This document shows, piece by piece, positions 1-11,385 of a stretch of 64,000 nucleotides of DNA. The translations under genes and the position numbers were made by a program. The notes beneath the pieces are model-generated. The model was not told where the DNA came from and made no database searches. It saw nothing but the letters and a program-made list of their open reading frames with translations. Location of the stretch: assembly GCF_039523555.1 (NCBI RefSeq), contig NZ_BAAAFN010000008.1, positions 62,001 to 126,000 of the forward strand. Direction: 5' to 3'. Source of the DNA: Castellaniella daejeonensis. Lineage in GTDB: Bacteria > Pseudomonadota > Gammaproteobacteria > Burkholderiales > Burkholderiaceae_B. How positions within the stretch are numbered: position 1 is the first letter of the stretch; every line of letters starts with the position of its first letter.

Positions 1-2069
<2,069 letters not shown>

Positions 2070-2465
2070 GGCTGCCTGTGCTCCTGCTGCGTAGAAATTC
2101 GGTTGTATTCGTATCGCCGAAAAAAATGATTCCAGACGATTTTGCCGACGGGCCGCCCGAAGGCGGAATGCACCCAGGGGATCGGGCGGCATGCCGCCCG
2201 GAGGCGGCGCGGCGTGGTGGAATTTCCCCCAAGTGTTTGTTAATCCCAACGCCGGTCGGGCGAAAATCGGCCTGGAATGGGCGTTTTCGGCCGATCAGTT
2301 TAAACCCGCGCTGCGGGGCGGGTATACTTTGCCCTTAATACGGCTTATGCAAGGCGTCGTACCACTGCCTTCTGCCCCTGCTATCCGCCCATCGGTCTGG
2401 CCGAGTCGCGGAAGGTTTCTCAATCTGCATCGTCCGGGTGAAGCACCCGTCAGGTGAAGCGCACA
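2070..2465. other. Divergent intergenic region maeB/odhA with palindromes and a UUCG hairpin
   Basis: These 396 bases carry no credible gene. They hold a perfect 18-base palindrome CGGGCGGCATGCCGCCCG at 2183-2200. A short dyad CCGCC/GGCGG at 2153-2166 reads on the minus strand as a stem closed by a UUCG tetraloop, so it would fold in the maeB leader. The odhA promoter candidate lies at 2299-2328. The palindrome could be a regulator site or a hairpin in either leader. Its role is not known. Confidence 0.5.
2299..2328 (+). promoter_or_regulatory. Candidate sigma70 promoter for the odhA operon
   Basis: TTTAAA at 2299-2304 (4/6 to the -35 consensus) and TATACT at 2323-2328 (5/6 to the -10 consensus) are separated by 18 bases. 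This would give a leader of about 130 bases before the odhA start at 2466. It is a prediction from hexamer match and spacing only. Confidence 0.4.
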
Positions 2466-5345
2466 ATGTCTACGGAACAAGAACTCCAGTCCAACTCCTA
2501 TTTGTTCGGCGCCAATGCGCCCTATGTAGAAGACCTCTACGAAGCCTACCTGGACAACCCGGGTTCCGTTCCAGACCAGTGGCGCTCCTATTTCGATCAG
2601 TTGCAGCACCAGCCTGCCGTCGATGGCCGTGAAGCCACGCGCGACCAGGCCCATGCCCCGATCGTCGCCTCCTTCGCCCAGCGCGCACGCGAAAACACCT
2701 TCCAGATCCGTCCCGCGCAGGCTTCCGACCAGGCCCTGGCGATCGCCAGCAAGCAGGTCTATGTCCAGTCCATCATCGCCGCCTACCGCTCGCTGGGTTC
2801 GCGCGTCGCCCACCTCGACCCCCTGAAGCGCCGCGACCGTCCGGAAATCCCGGAACTGGATCCCGCTTCCTACGGTCTGTCCGAGGCCGACCTCGACCAG
2901 ATCTATTCGGCCACGAACACGTATTTCACCAAGGCCGACACGATGACCATGCGGGACATCCTCAAGGCCCTGCGTGACACCTACTGCCGCAACATCGGCG
3001 CCGAATTCATGCACATCTCCGATCCGGCGGTCAAGCGCTGGATCCAGGAGCGCCTGGAATCCACGCTGGGCGTGCCCGAGCTCTCCGTGGACGAAAAGCG
3101 CAACATCCTGCGCCAGGTGACCGAGGCCGAAGGCCTGGAACGCTTCCTGCACACCAAGTACGTCGGCCAGAAGCGCTTCTCCCTGGAAGGCGGCGAAAGC
3201 TTCATCGCCGCGATGGACGAAGTCGTGAACCATGCCGGCGAGAACGGCGTCCAGGAAATCGTCGTGGGCATGGCCCACCGCGGCCGCCTGAACATGCTGG
3301 TCAACATCATGGGCAAGATGCCCGGCGACCTGTTTGCCGAATTCGAAGGCAAGCACGTCCAGGCGCTGAGCGACGGCGACGTCAAGTACCACAACGGTTT
3401 CTCCAGCGACCTGTCCACGCGCGGCGGTCCGGTCCACCTGTCGCTGGCCTTCAATCCCTCGCACCTGGAAATCGTCAACCCGGTGGTCGAAGGCAGCGTG
3501 CGCGCCCGCCAGGACCGCCGCGGCGACGAGGACGGCGACCAGGTCCTTCCGGTGCTGGTGCATGGCGACGCGGCCTTTGCCGGCCAGGGCGTGGTGATGG
3601 AAACCCTGAACCTGGCCCAGACGCGCGGCTACGGCACGGGCGGAACGCTGCACATCGTCATCAACAACCAGATCGGTTTCACGACCTCGGACCCGCGCGA
3701 TACGCGTTCCACGCTGTACTGCACCGACGTGGTCAAGATGATCGAAGCCCCGGTCTTCCACGTCAACGGCGACGATCCCGAAGCCGTCGTCTTCGTCACC
3801 CGCCTGGCGCTGGACTACCGCCAGCAGTTCAAGCATGACGTGGTCGTCGACATCGTCTGCTTCCGCAAGCTGGGCCACAACGAACAGGACACGCCGTCCC
3901 TGACCCAGCCGCTGATGTACAAGAGCATCGGCAAGCACCCCGGCACGCGCAAGCTCTATGCCGATCGCCTGATCGCCCAGGGCGTGCTGGCCGAGGACGA
4001 ACCCGACCAGATGGTCAAGGACTACCGCCAGCTGATGGAAGACGGCCAGCACACCGTCGAACCGGTCCTGACCGACTACAAGAACAAGTACGCCACCGAC
4101 TGGTCCCAGTTCCTGGGCGCCAAATGGACGGATCACGCCGACACCGGGGTTCCCCTGGCCGAGCTGACCCGCATCGGCGAAAAGCTCACCCAGGTGCCCG
4201 AAGGCTTCACCGTGCACCCGCTGGTCAAGAAACTGCTGGCCGACCGCCTGGCCATGGCGCGCGGCGAGCACCCGGTGGACTGGGGCATGGGCGAGCATCT
4301 GGCCTTCGCCACCCTGGTGGCCAACGGCTACGCCATCCGCATCACCGGGCAGGACTCGGGGCGCGGCACCTTCACCCACCGCCATGCCGTGCTGCACGAC
4401 CAGAATCGCGAGCGCTGGAATGACGGCACCTATGTGCCGCTGCAGAACGTCTCCGAGAGCCAGGCGCCGTTCACGGTGATCGACTCGGTGCTGTCCGAGG
4501 CCGCGGTGCTGGGCTTCGAATACGGCTATGCCACCGCCGAACCCAATGTGCTCACCATCTGGGAAGCCCAGTTCGGCGACTTCGCCAACGGCGCCCAGGT
4601 CGTGATCGACCAGTTCATCACGTCGGGCGAGGCCAAGTGGGGCCGCCAGTGCGGCCTGGTGCTGATGCTGCCGCACGGCTACGAAGGCCAGGGCCCCGAG
4701 CACTCGTCGGCGCGCATCGAGCGTTTCCTGCAGCTGTGCGCGGACAACAACATCCAGGCCGTGCAGCCGACCACCGGCGCGCAGATCTTCCACGTGCTGC
4801 GCCGCCAGATGATCCGGCCCTTCCGCAAGCCGCTGATCCTGTTCACGCCCAAGTCGCTGCTGCGCAACAAGAACGCCACTTCGCCCCTGGAAGACCTGGC
4901 CACCGGCACCTTCCAGCCCGTGATCGGCGAAACCAGCGCGGACATCGTCCCGTCCGAGGTGAAGCGCGTGCAGGTGTGCTCCGGCAAGGTCTACTACGAT
5001 CTGGTCCACGCACGCGATGAGCAGGGCCGCAAGGACGTGGCCATCCTGCGCATCGAACAGCTCTACCCCTTCGCCCACAAGTCCTTCCAGGCCGAACTGC
5101 AGAAATACCCCAACGCCAAGGAACTGGTCTGGGTGCAGGACGAGCCGCAGAACCAGGGGCCGTGGTTCTACGTGCAGCATCACCTGTACGAGAACATGAG
5201 CGACGGCCAGAAGCTCGGCTACGCCGGCCGCCCGGCCTCGGCTTCGCCTGCGGTCGGCTACCTGGCCAAGCACCAGGAACAGCAGCGGGCACTGATCGAG
5301 CAGGCGTTCTCGCCCAAGCTGAAGAGCTTCTCGCTGATCAAGTAA
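2466..5345 (+). CDS. odhA: 2-oxoglutarate dehydrogenase E1 component
   Basis: This is the thiamine-diphosphate decarboxylase of the 2-oxoglutarate dehydrogenase complex, which turns 2-oxoglutarate into a succinyl group on the E2 lipoate in the TCA cycle. It has 959 residues, normal for SucA/OdhA. The N-terminal YLFGANAPYVEDLYEAYL segment is the E2-binding signature of the family. MAHRGRLNMLVNIMGK, the HNGFSSDLST region, NNQIGFTTSDPRDTRST and FRKLGHNEQDTPS are typical E1 motifs. ATG at 2466 was chosen because AGGTGA lies 8 bases upstream; an in-frame GTG at 2454 overlaps that ribosome binding site. It is the first gene of odhA-odhB-lpdA. Confidence 0.97.
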   Translation: MSTEQELQSNSYLFGANAPYVEDLYEAYLDNPGSVPDQWRSYFDQLQHQPAVDGREATRDQAHAPIVASFAQRARENTFQIRPAQASDQALAIASKQVYVQSIIAAYRSLGSRVAHLDPLKRRDRPEIPELDPASYGLSEADLDQIYSATNTYFTKADTMTMRDILKALRDTYCRNIGAEFMHISDPAVKRWIQERLESTLGVPELSVDEKRNILRQVTEAEGLERFLHTKYVGQKRFSLEGGESFIAAMDEVVNHAGENGVQEIVVGMAHRGRLNMLVNIMGKMPGDLFAEFEGKHVQALSDGDVKYHNGFSSDLSTRGGPVHLSLAFNPSHLEIVNPVVEGSVRARQDRRGDEDGDQVLPVLVHGDAAFAGQGVVMETLNLAQTRGYGTGGTLHIVINNQIGFTTSDPRDTRSTLYCTDVVKMIEAPVFHVNGDDPEAVVFVTRLALDYRQQFKHDVVVDIVCFRKLGHNEQDTPSLTQPLMYKSIGKHPGTRKLYADRLIAQGVLAEDEPDQMVKDYRQLMEDGQHTVEPVLTDYKNKYATDWSQFLGAKWTDHADTGVPLAELTRIGEKLTQVPEGFTVHPLVKKLLADRLAMARGEHPVDWGMGEHLAFATLVANGYAIRITGQDSGRGTFTHRHAVLHDQNRERWNDGTYVPLQNVSESQAPFTVIDSVLSEAAVLGFEYGYATAEPNVLTIWEAQFGDFANGAQVVIDQFITSGEAKWGRQCGLVLMLPHGYEGQGPEHSSARIERFLQLCADNNIQAVQPTTGAQIFHVLRRQMIRPFRKPLILFTPKSLLRNKNATSPLEDLATGTFQPVIGETSADIVPSEVKRVQVCSGKVYYDLVHARDEQGRKDVAILRIEQLYPFAHKSFQAELQKYPNAKELVWVQDEPQNQGPWFYVQHHLYENMSDGQKLGYAGRPASASPAVGYLAKHQEQQRALIEQAFSPKLKSFSLIK

Positions 5346-5385
5346 TCCGACCTCCCTCAAATACAGACAAAACGGAAGAATCATC

Positions 5386-6591
5386 ATGGCCATTACCGAA
5401 GTCCTCGTCCCGCAGCTTTCCGAATCCGTGTCGGAAGCCACCCTGCTCAACTGGAAGAAGCAACCCGGCGAAGCCGTGCAGGCCGACGAGATCCTGATCG
5501 AGGTCGAAACCGACAAGGTCGTGCTGGAAGTGCCGGCCCCGGTCTCGGGCGTGCTCTCGGAAATCGTCAAGGGCGACGGCAGCACCGTCACCTCGGGCGA
5601 AGTCCTTGCCCGCATCGACACCGAAGCCAAGGCCGCCGCACCGGCGCCTGCGCCCGCCGCGGCGCCCGCGCCCGCACCGGTGCCCGCCGCCGAAGCCGCC
5701 AAGCCCGCGGCCAAGTCTTCGGTGGCCTCGCCGGCCGCCGGCAAGATCCTGTCGGAAAAGGGCATCGATCCCGCCACGGTCGAAGGCACGGGCCGCGGCG
5801 GCCGCGTGACCAAGGGCGACGCCCTGAACGCCACGCAGGCGCCCGCCGCGTCCGCTGCGCCGGCCGCCCCGGTGCCGGTCAGCCTGGACGGCCGCCCCGA
5901 GCAGCGCGTGCCCATGAGCCGCCTGCGCGCCCGCGTGGCCGAGCGCCTGATCCAGTCCCAGACGGAAAACGCCATCCTGACGACCTTCAACGAGGTCAAC
6001 ATGCAGGCGGTCATCGATCTGCGCAAGAAGTACAAGGATTCCTTCGAGAAGGAACACGGCGTCAAGCTCGGCTTCATGTCCTTCTTCGTGAAGGCCGCCG
6101 TGGCGGCGCTCAAGCGCTACCCGATCGTCAATGCCTCGGTCGACGGCAAGGACATCATCTACCACGGCTACTTCGACATCGGCATCGCCGTGGGCAGCCC
6201 GCGCGGCCTGGTGGTGCCCATCCTGCGCAATGCCGACCAGCTCAGCATCGCTGAAATCGAGAAGCAGATCGCCGATTTCGGCCAGCGCGCCCAGGCGGGC
6301 AAGCTGAGCCTGGACGAACTCACCGGCGGCACCTTCTCGATTTCCAACGGCGGCGTGTTCGGTTCGATGCTCTCGACCCCGATCATCAACCCGCCCCAGT
6401 CGGCCATCCTCGGCATCCATGCCACCAAGGAACGTCCGGTCGTCGAGAACGGCCAGATCGTGATCCGTCCGATCAATTACCTGGCGCTGTCCTACGACCA
6501 CCGCATCATCGATGGCCGCGAGGCCGTCCTGGCCCTGGTCGCCATGAAGGAAGCCCTGGAAGACCCGCAGCGCCTGCTGCTGGGCGTCTGA
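5386..6591 (+). CDS. odhB: Dihydrolipoyllysine succinyltransferase, E2 component
   Basis: This is the core E2 of the 2-oxoglutarate dehydrogenase complex, which moves the succinyl group from lipoate to CoA. The 401 residues contain an N-terminal lipoyl domain with the lipoylated Lys44 in ETDKVVLE, an Ala/Pro-rich linker (about 78-110), a peripheral subunit-binding domain (about 112-145, GKILSEKGIDP...GRGGRVTKGD) and the catalytic domain with His372 and Asp376 in SYDHRIIDG. It lies 40 bases after odhA with a GGAAGAA ribosome binding site and is certainly co-transcribed. Length and domain order are standard. Confidence 0.97.
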   Translation: MAITEVLVPQLSESVSEATLLNWKKQPGEAVQADEILIEVETDKVVLEVPAPVSGVLSEIVKGDGSTVTSGEVLARIDTEAKAAAPAPAPAAAPAPAPVPAAEAAKPAAKSSVASPAAGKILSEKGIDPATVEGTGRGGRVTKGDALNATQAPAASAAPAAPVPVSLDGRPEQRVPMSRLRARVAERLIQSQTENAILTTFNEVNMQAVIDLRKKYKDSFEKEHGVKLGFMSFFVKAAVAALKRYPIVNASVDGKDIIYHGYFDIGIAVGSPRGLVVPILRNADQLSIAEIEKQIADFGQRAQAGKLSLDELTGGTFSISNGGVFGSMLSTPIINPPQSAILGIHATKERPVVENGQIVIRPINYLALSYDHRIIDGREAVLALVAMKEALEDPQRLLLGV

Positions 6592-6616
6592 TCCCGGACC
6601 CGGCAAAAACCCCCGC

Positions 6617-6637
6617 GCGCGCCCGTTCCGGGCGCGC
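6617..6637 (+). other. Intergenic GC-rich stem-loop between odhB and lpdA
   Basis: GCGCGCCC and GGGCGCGC form a perfect 8-bp stem around a 5-base loop in the 98-base odhB-lpdA gap. No T-run follows, so it is unlikely to be a strong intrinsic terminator. It could stabilise the upstream mRNA or lower expression of lpdA relative to odhAB. Confidence 0.4.
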
Positions 6638-6689
6638 CTGGCGGGCGTGCGCATGACGCGCCGCCCGCGCATTCATTCGAGGACTCATC

Positions 6690-8117
6690 ATGGCAAAACA
6701 ATTCGATGTGATCGTGATCGGCGCCGGTCCCGGCGGCTATATCGCCGCCATCCGCGCCGCCCAGCTGGGCCTGGCCGTGGCCTGCGTGGACGCCTGGACC
6801 AGCCCGGCCGGCAAGCCCGCGCCAGGCGGCACCTGCACCAACGTCGGCTGCATTCCGTCCAAGGCCCTGCTGCAATCGTCCGAGCACTACGAGCAACTGA
6901 ACCATCATTTCGCCGATCACGGCATCTCGGCCAAGGACGTCAGCCTGGACCTGGCCAAGCTGATCGGCCGCAAGGACACGGTGGTCAAGCAGAACAACGA
7001 AGGCATCCTGTTCCTGTTCAAGAAGAACAAGGTGTCCTTCTTCCACGGCACCGGCTCGCTGGCCGCCAAGACCGATTTCGGCTGGTCGGTCAAGGTCTCC
7101 GGCAAGACCGAGGAAGACCTGGAAGGCCGCCACGTGATCGTCGCCACCGGCTCCAGCGCGCGCGAGCTGCCCGGCGCGCCTTTCGATGAAGATCGGATCC
7201 TCTCGAACGACGGCGCCCTGCGGATTCCCGCGGTGCCCAAGAAGCTCGGCATCATCGGTGCGGGCGTCATCGGCCTGGAAATGGGCAGCGTGTGGCGCCG
7301 CCTGGGCGCCGAGGTGACCGTCCTTGAAGCCATGCCCGACTTCCTCGGCGCGGTCGACCGCGATGTGGCCAAGGAAGCCCAGAAGGCGCTCGTCAAGCAG
7401 GGCCTGAACATCCAGACCGGCGTGCGCATCGGCGAAGTCAAGACCTCGGCCAAGGGCGTCAACGTGCAGTACACGGATGCGGCCGGCGCCGAGCAGAAGC
7501 TGACGGCCGACCACCTCATCGTATCCATCGGCCGCGTGCCCAACACGCAGGGCCTGGGCGCCGATGTGGTGGGTCTGAAGCTGGACGAGCGCGGCTTCGT
7601 GGCCGTCGACGAGGACTGCCGCACCAACCTGCCCAACGTCTGGGCGGTGGGCGACGTGGTGCGCGGCCCGATGCTGGCGCACAAGGCCGAAGAAGAGGGC
7701 GTGGCGGTGGCCGAGCGCATCGCCGGCCAGCACGGGCACGTCAATTTCGACACGATCCCCTGGGTCATCTACACCTCGCCCGAAGTCGCCTGGGTCGGCA
7801 AGTCCGAGCAGGCGCTGAAGGCCGAGGGCCGCGACTACAAGGCGGGCAGCTTCCCCTTCATGGCCAACGGCCGCGCCCGTGCGCTGGGCGACACCACCGG
7901 TTTCGTCAAGATCCTGGCCGACGCCAAGACGGACGAAGTCCTGGGGGTGCACATCGTCGGGCCGATGGCCTCCGAACTGATCGCCGAAGCCGTGACCATC
8001 ATGGAATTCCGCGGCGCCGCCGAGGACATCGCGCGCATCTGCCATGCGCACCCGACCCTCTCCGAAGCCGTCAAGGAAGCCGCCCTGGCCGTCGACAAGC
8101 GCACGCTGAACCTGTAG
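6690..8117 (+). CDS. lpdA: Dihydrolipoyl dehydrogenase, E3 component
   Basis: This FAD enzyme re-oxidises dihydrolipoamide with NAD for 2-oxo-acid dehydrogenase complexes. The 475 residues show the FAD-binding GAGPGGYIAA at 11-20, the redox-active disulfide Cys49/Cys54 in GGTCTNVGCIPSKAL, the NAD-binding GIIGAGVIGLEMGSV segment, the second FAD motif (NVWAVGDVVRGPMLAHKAEEEG) and the C-terminal catalytic His454-Glu459 pair in HAHPTLSEA. It is third in the odh operon. Only 6 bases separate its stop from zapE, implying coupled expression. Confidence 0.96.
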   Translation: MAKQFDVIVIGAGPGGYIAAIRAAQLGLAVACVDAWTSPAGKPAPGGTCTNVGCIPSKALLQSSEHYEQLNHHFADHGISAKDVSLDLAKLIGRKDTVVKQNNEGILFLFKKNKVSFFHGTGSLAAKTDFGWSVKVSGKTEEDLEGRHVIVATGSSARELPGAPFDEDRILSNDGALRIPAVPKKLGIIGAGVIGLEMGSVWRRLGAEVTVLEAMPDFLGAVDRDVAKEAQKALVKQGLNIQTGVRIGEVKTSAKGVNVQYTDAAGAEQKLTADHLIVSIGRVPNTQGLGADVVGLKLDERGFVAVDEDCRTNLPNVWAVGDVVRGPMLAHKAEEEGVAVAERIAGQHGHVNFDTIPWVIYTSPEVAWVGKSEQALKAEGRDYKAGSFPFMANGRARALGDTTGFVKILADAKTDEVLGVHIVGPMASELIAEAVTIMEFRGAAEDIARICHAHPTLSEAVKEAALAVDKRTLNL

Positions 8118-8123
8118 TCATCG

Positions 8124-9215
8124 ATGGATGTCAGCGCGTATTACGCGCAGGCCCTGCGCGAGCGGGGCTTCGTCGCTGACGAAGCCCAGCGCGCAGCGGT
8201 CGTGCGCCTGCAGCGGTACTATGACGACTGGATCGAATTCAAGCGCCAGCGCTCGAATGGCCTGAAGAAGCTGTTCCTGCGCCCGGCCGTGCCGCGCGGG
8301 GTCTACCTGTGGGGCGGCGTCGGACGCGGCAAGAGCTTCCTGATGGACGCGTTCTACCTGACCGTGCCCGTCAAGCGCAAGGTGCGCCTGCATTTCCATG
8401 AGTTCATGCGCGGGGTGCACCGAGAAATCCGCGCCGTCAGCGGCGAGGCCGATCCGCTGGACCACGTGGCGCGCAAGATCGCGGCGCGCTACCGCCTGAT
8501 CTGCTTCGACGAGTTCCACGTATCGGACGTGGCGGACGCCATGATCCTGTACCGGCTGCTGCTGCGCCTGTTCGAACATGGCACGTCCTTCGTCATGACC
8601 TCGAACTACGAGCCGTCCACGCTCTATCCCGACGGCCTGCACCGCGACCGCATCCTGCCGGCCATCGCCCTGATCCAGGAAAGGATGGACGTGATGAACG
8701 TGGATGCCGGCGTGGACTACCGGCGCCGCACCCTGTCGCAGCTGAGAACCTACATCACGCCCATCGTGGCCGCGACCCACGACGAGCTGCGCTCGGCCTT
8801 CGATCGCCTGGCCGACACCGCCGAACAGAAACCGGTCCTGACCATCGAGAACCGCGAGATCCGTGCGGTGGCACTGGCCGGCACCGTGGTCTGGTTCGAT
8901 TTCATGGCGCTGTGCGGCACGCCGCGCTCGCAGAACGACTACCTGGACCTGGCCGACCGGTTCCAGACCGTGATCGTGTCCGACGTGCCGCGCATGAGTC
9001 CGCGCCAGGCGTCCGAGGCGCGCCGCTTCACCTGGCTGGTGGACGTGCTGTACGACCACAAGGTCAAGCTGATCCTGTCGGCCCAATGCCCGGCCGATGA
9101 GCTATATACTCAAGGCCCGATGTCGAACGAATTTTCCCGCACCGTGTCGCGCCTGATGGAAATGCAGTCGCGCGAATACCTGGCCGAAACGCGCCGGGCC
9201 TCGGTCGTCCTGTAG
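8124..9215 (+). CDS. zapE: Cell division protein ZapE (AFG1-like ATPase)
   Basis: ZapE is an AAA+-type ATPase that in E. coli acts on FtsZ at constriction, and is related to mitochondrial AFG1. The 363 residues have a Walker A GGVGRGKS at 64-71, a Walker B LICFDEFHV, and the family segments RLHFHEFMRGVH, TSNYEPSTLYPDGLHRDRILP and RFTWLVDVLYDHKVKL. Length is usual. It starts 6 bases after the lpdA stop and has no clear ribosome binding site of its own, so it probably depends on read-through and translation from lpdA. Linkage of odh genes with zapE is often seen in this group. Confidence 0.93.
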   Translation: MDVSAYYAQALRERGFVADEAQRAAVVRLQRYYDDWIEFKRQRSNGLKKLFLRPAVPRGVYLWGGVGRGKSFLMDAFYLTVPVKRKVRLHFHEFMRGVHREIRAVSGEADPLDHVARKIAARYRLICFDEFHVSDVADAMILYRLLLRLFEHGTSFVMTSNYEPSTLYPDGLHRDRILPAIALIQERMDVMNVDAGVDYRRRTLSQLRTYITPIVAATHDELRSAFDRLADTAEQKPVLTIENREIRAVALAGTVVWFDFMALCGTPRSQNDYLDLADRFQTVIVSDVPRMSPRQASEARRFTWLVDVLYDHKVKLILSAQCPADELYTQGPMSNEFSRTVSRLMEMQSREYLAETRRASVVL

Positions 9216-9256
9216 GGACACGCCCCGGCCGCCCGGCACTTCCCTCCGGAAACCCC

Positions 9257-10603
9257 ATGAGCACATCCGTCACCCGCGTCCTGACAGGCATCACCACGTC
9301 GGGCACCCCCCACCTGGGCAATTACGCCGGCGCCATCCGCCCGGCGATCCAGGCCAGTGCCGAGCCGGGCGTGGACGCCTTCTTCTTCCTGGCCGATTAC
9401 CATGCACTGATCAAGTGCGACGATCCGGCGCGCATCGCGCGTTCGCGGCTGGAGATCGCGGCAACCTGGGTTGCCGCCGGCCTCGACACTGACCGGACCA
9501 CTTTCTATCGCCAGTCGGACGTTCCCGAGATTCCGGAACTGTGCTGGATGCTGAATTGCGTCACGGCCAAGGGCCTGATGAACCGCGCCCATGCCTACAA
9601 GGCTTCGGTCGACGCCAATGTCGCCAAGGGCGTCGAGCCGGACGACGGCGTCACCATGGGGCTGTTTTCCTATCCGGTGCTGATGGCCGCCGACATCCTG
9701 ATGTTCAATGCCCACCGTGTCCCGGTGGGGCGCGACCAGATCCAGCACCTGGAAATGGCGCGCGACATCGCCCAGCGTTTCAACCACCTGTACGGCCGGG
9801 GCGAAGACCTGTTCGTGCTGCCGGAAGTGCAGATCGACGAGGCCGTCGCCACGCTGCCGGGCCTGGACGGGCGCAAGATGTCCAAGAGCTACGACAACAC
9901 CATCCCCCTGTTCGAGGGTGGCGCGAAGGCGTTGAAATCGGCCGTGGCGCGGATCGTCACGGATTCGCGCCTGCCGGGCGAACCCAAGGATGCCGAGGGG
10001 TCGCACCTGTATACGCTGTACCAGGCTTTCGCCACGCCGGCACAGGCGGCGGATTTCCGCGCCGCCCTGGAAGGCGGCCTGGGCTGGGGCGAGGCCAAGC
10101 AGGCGCTGTGCGAGCGGATCGAGGACCAGATCGGCCCGATGCGCGAGCGCTATGCGGAACTGATGGCGCATCCGGAAAGGATCGAAGAGATCCTGCAGGC
10201 CGGCGCAGCCAAGGCCCGGCGCATTGCCACTCCCATGATGGCCCGCCTGCGCGAGGCCGTGGGCCTGCGCATGTCGGCCGGGACGGGCGCCGGCGCAGCG
10301 CGCACCAGTCCGGCGTCCGGCGCCGGGCGCGCCGGCCGTGCCAGGGTCGTGTCCTTCCGGGGCGATGACGGCCGTTTCCGCCAGCGCCTGTTCGGTGCCG
10401 ATGGCGCCGAGCTGCTGCTGTCGGAACCCTTCGACGATCCCAAGGCCCTGAACCGCCTGGGCCGTTCCTTTGCCGGCCGCGACCTGTCGGGCCTGGCCGC
10501 GGACGGCGGCGGCCTGGTCTCCCTGGAGGATGCGGGCCTGTGCTGGGCGCGCGTCCCTGCCGACCGGCTCGCGGCGGTCCAGGAAGCCCTGGCCCAGATC
10601 TGA
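9257..10603 (+). CDS. trpS: Tryptophanyl-tRNA synthetase with C-terminal extension
   Basis: This class I synthetase charges tRNA-Trp. The HIGH-type motif is HLGN at 19-22 and KMSKS lies at 207-211. The catalytic core is followed by the usual anticodon-binding helices to about residue 335. The protein has 448 residues, about 110 more than the common bacterial TrpS. The extra tail starts with an Ala/Gly-rich linker (about 340-362) followed by a compact domain (RVVSFRGDDGRFRQRLFGADG...) of unknown role. The start ATG at 9257 follows TCCGGAAACCCC. The gene stands alone, with no visible leader attenuator. Confidence 0.94.
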   Translation: MSTSVTRVLTGITTSGTPHLGNYAGAIRPAIQASAEPGVDAFFFLADYHALIKCDDPARIARSRLEIAATWVAAGLDTDRTTFYRQSDVPEIPELCWMLNCVTAKGLMNRAHAYKASVDANVAKGVEPDDGVTMGLFSYPVLMAADILMFNAHRVPVGRDQIQHLEMARDIAQRFNHLYGRGEDLFVLPEVQIDEAVATLPGLDGRKMSKSYDNTIPLFEGGAKALKSAVARIVTDSRLPGEPKDAEGSHLYTLYQAFATPAQAADFRAALEGGLGWGEAKQALCERIEDQIGPMRERYAELMAHPERIEEILQAGAAKARRIATPMMARLREAVGLRMSAGTGAGAARTSPASGAGRAGRARVVSFRGDDGRFRQRLFGADGAELLLSEPFDDPKALNRLGRSFAGRDLSGLAADGGGLVSLEDAGLCWARVPADRLAAVQEALAQI

Positions 10604-10662
10604 AGCCTGCGCTGGCCGCACATATCGAATTTCGTCTGTCTGATCGATAGGATGTGCTTCAA

Positions 10663-11346
10663 ATGAACATGCGTGTGTTGCTCGCCGCCGCGCTGGCGGC
10701 TTCGGCCTTGGCTGCCCCCTTGTCTTCCCTCGCGGGGTCGGCGGATTTCAATCTGGGGGCCGTGTCCCTGTACAAGGACCGGGGTGTTGACCAGGACGGG
10801 CGCAACGAGTCGGTGCGCCCGGCCATCCAGGGCGGGGTGGACTATACCTTCGATAGTGGTTTCTACGTGGGTAACTGGAATTCGACGGGCCGCTTCGGCA
10901 ACGCCGACCTGGAAGTGGATGCCAAGGGCGGCTACCGGACGCAGCTGTCCAGGAACCTGGGCATCGACGCCGGCTACATCCATTATTTCTATCCCGGCGA
11001 AGGCTCGAGCAATTCGGGCGAGGTCTACGCGGGCCTGCAATACCGGCGGCTCGGGCTCAAGGTCTATCGCGGGATGCGCCAGGACGTCAACAAGAACGAT
11101 ATGTACTATCGCGTCGACTATGCCCATCCGCTGATGGACAGGCTGGACGTGACCCTGGGCGCCGGATACCAGACCTACGATGCGACCAGCCTGCGCAACA
11201 AGTTCGACTACAGCGTCGGCCTGGACTACGCGCTGGGCAAGCACGTGACGCTGTCGAGCGCGGTCGTGGGGGCCAACCGCCGGCACGACGTGAACGACGG
11301 TTCGCGCGATCCGCGCTTCGTCGTGGGGGCGGGCGCCCGCTTCTAG
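10663..11346 (+). CDS. TorF-like putative outer-membrane porin
   Basis: This is a secreted beta-barrel-like protein of the TorF/Gcw_chp family, of unproven function and located in the outer membrane. From ATG 10663 it has 227 residues: a signal peptide (about 1-24, ending SSLAGS), then alternating aromatic/polar strands (GGVDYTFDSGFYVGNWNS, GGYRTQLSRNLGIDAGYIHYFYPG) and a C-terminal Phe as in outer-membrane barrels. AGGA lies 10 bases before this ATG; the in-frame GTG at 10654 is too close to it. The family call comes from the strand pattern and the GFYVGNW segment. No transport substrate can be assigned. Confidence 0.8.
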   Translation: MNMRVLLAAALAASALAAPLSSLAGSADFNLGAVSLYKDRGVDQDGRNESVRPAIQGGVDYTFDSGFYVGNWNSTGRFGNADLEVDAKGGYRTQLSRNLGIDAGYIHYFYPGEGSSNSGEVYAGLQYRRLGLKVYRGMRQDVNKNDMYYRVDYAHPLMDRLDVTLGAGYQTYDATSLRNKFDYSVGLDYALGKHVTLSSAVVGANRRHDVNDGSRDPRFVVGAGARF

Positions 11347-11385
11347 GGGGCGCCGCCCAGGCCGCCCGGGTACCGGCCGGACCGT

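Noticed and set aside
2295..6113. Minus-strand frame of over 1200 codons across odhA-odhB
   Set aside because: Antisense to two well-recognised genes with correct motifs; no ribosome binding site and no family resemblance.
6617..6637. Stem-loop after odhB as a terminator
   Set aside because: No T-run follows and lpdA belongs to the same pathway.
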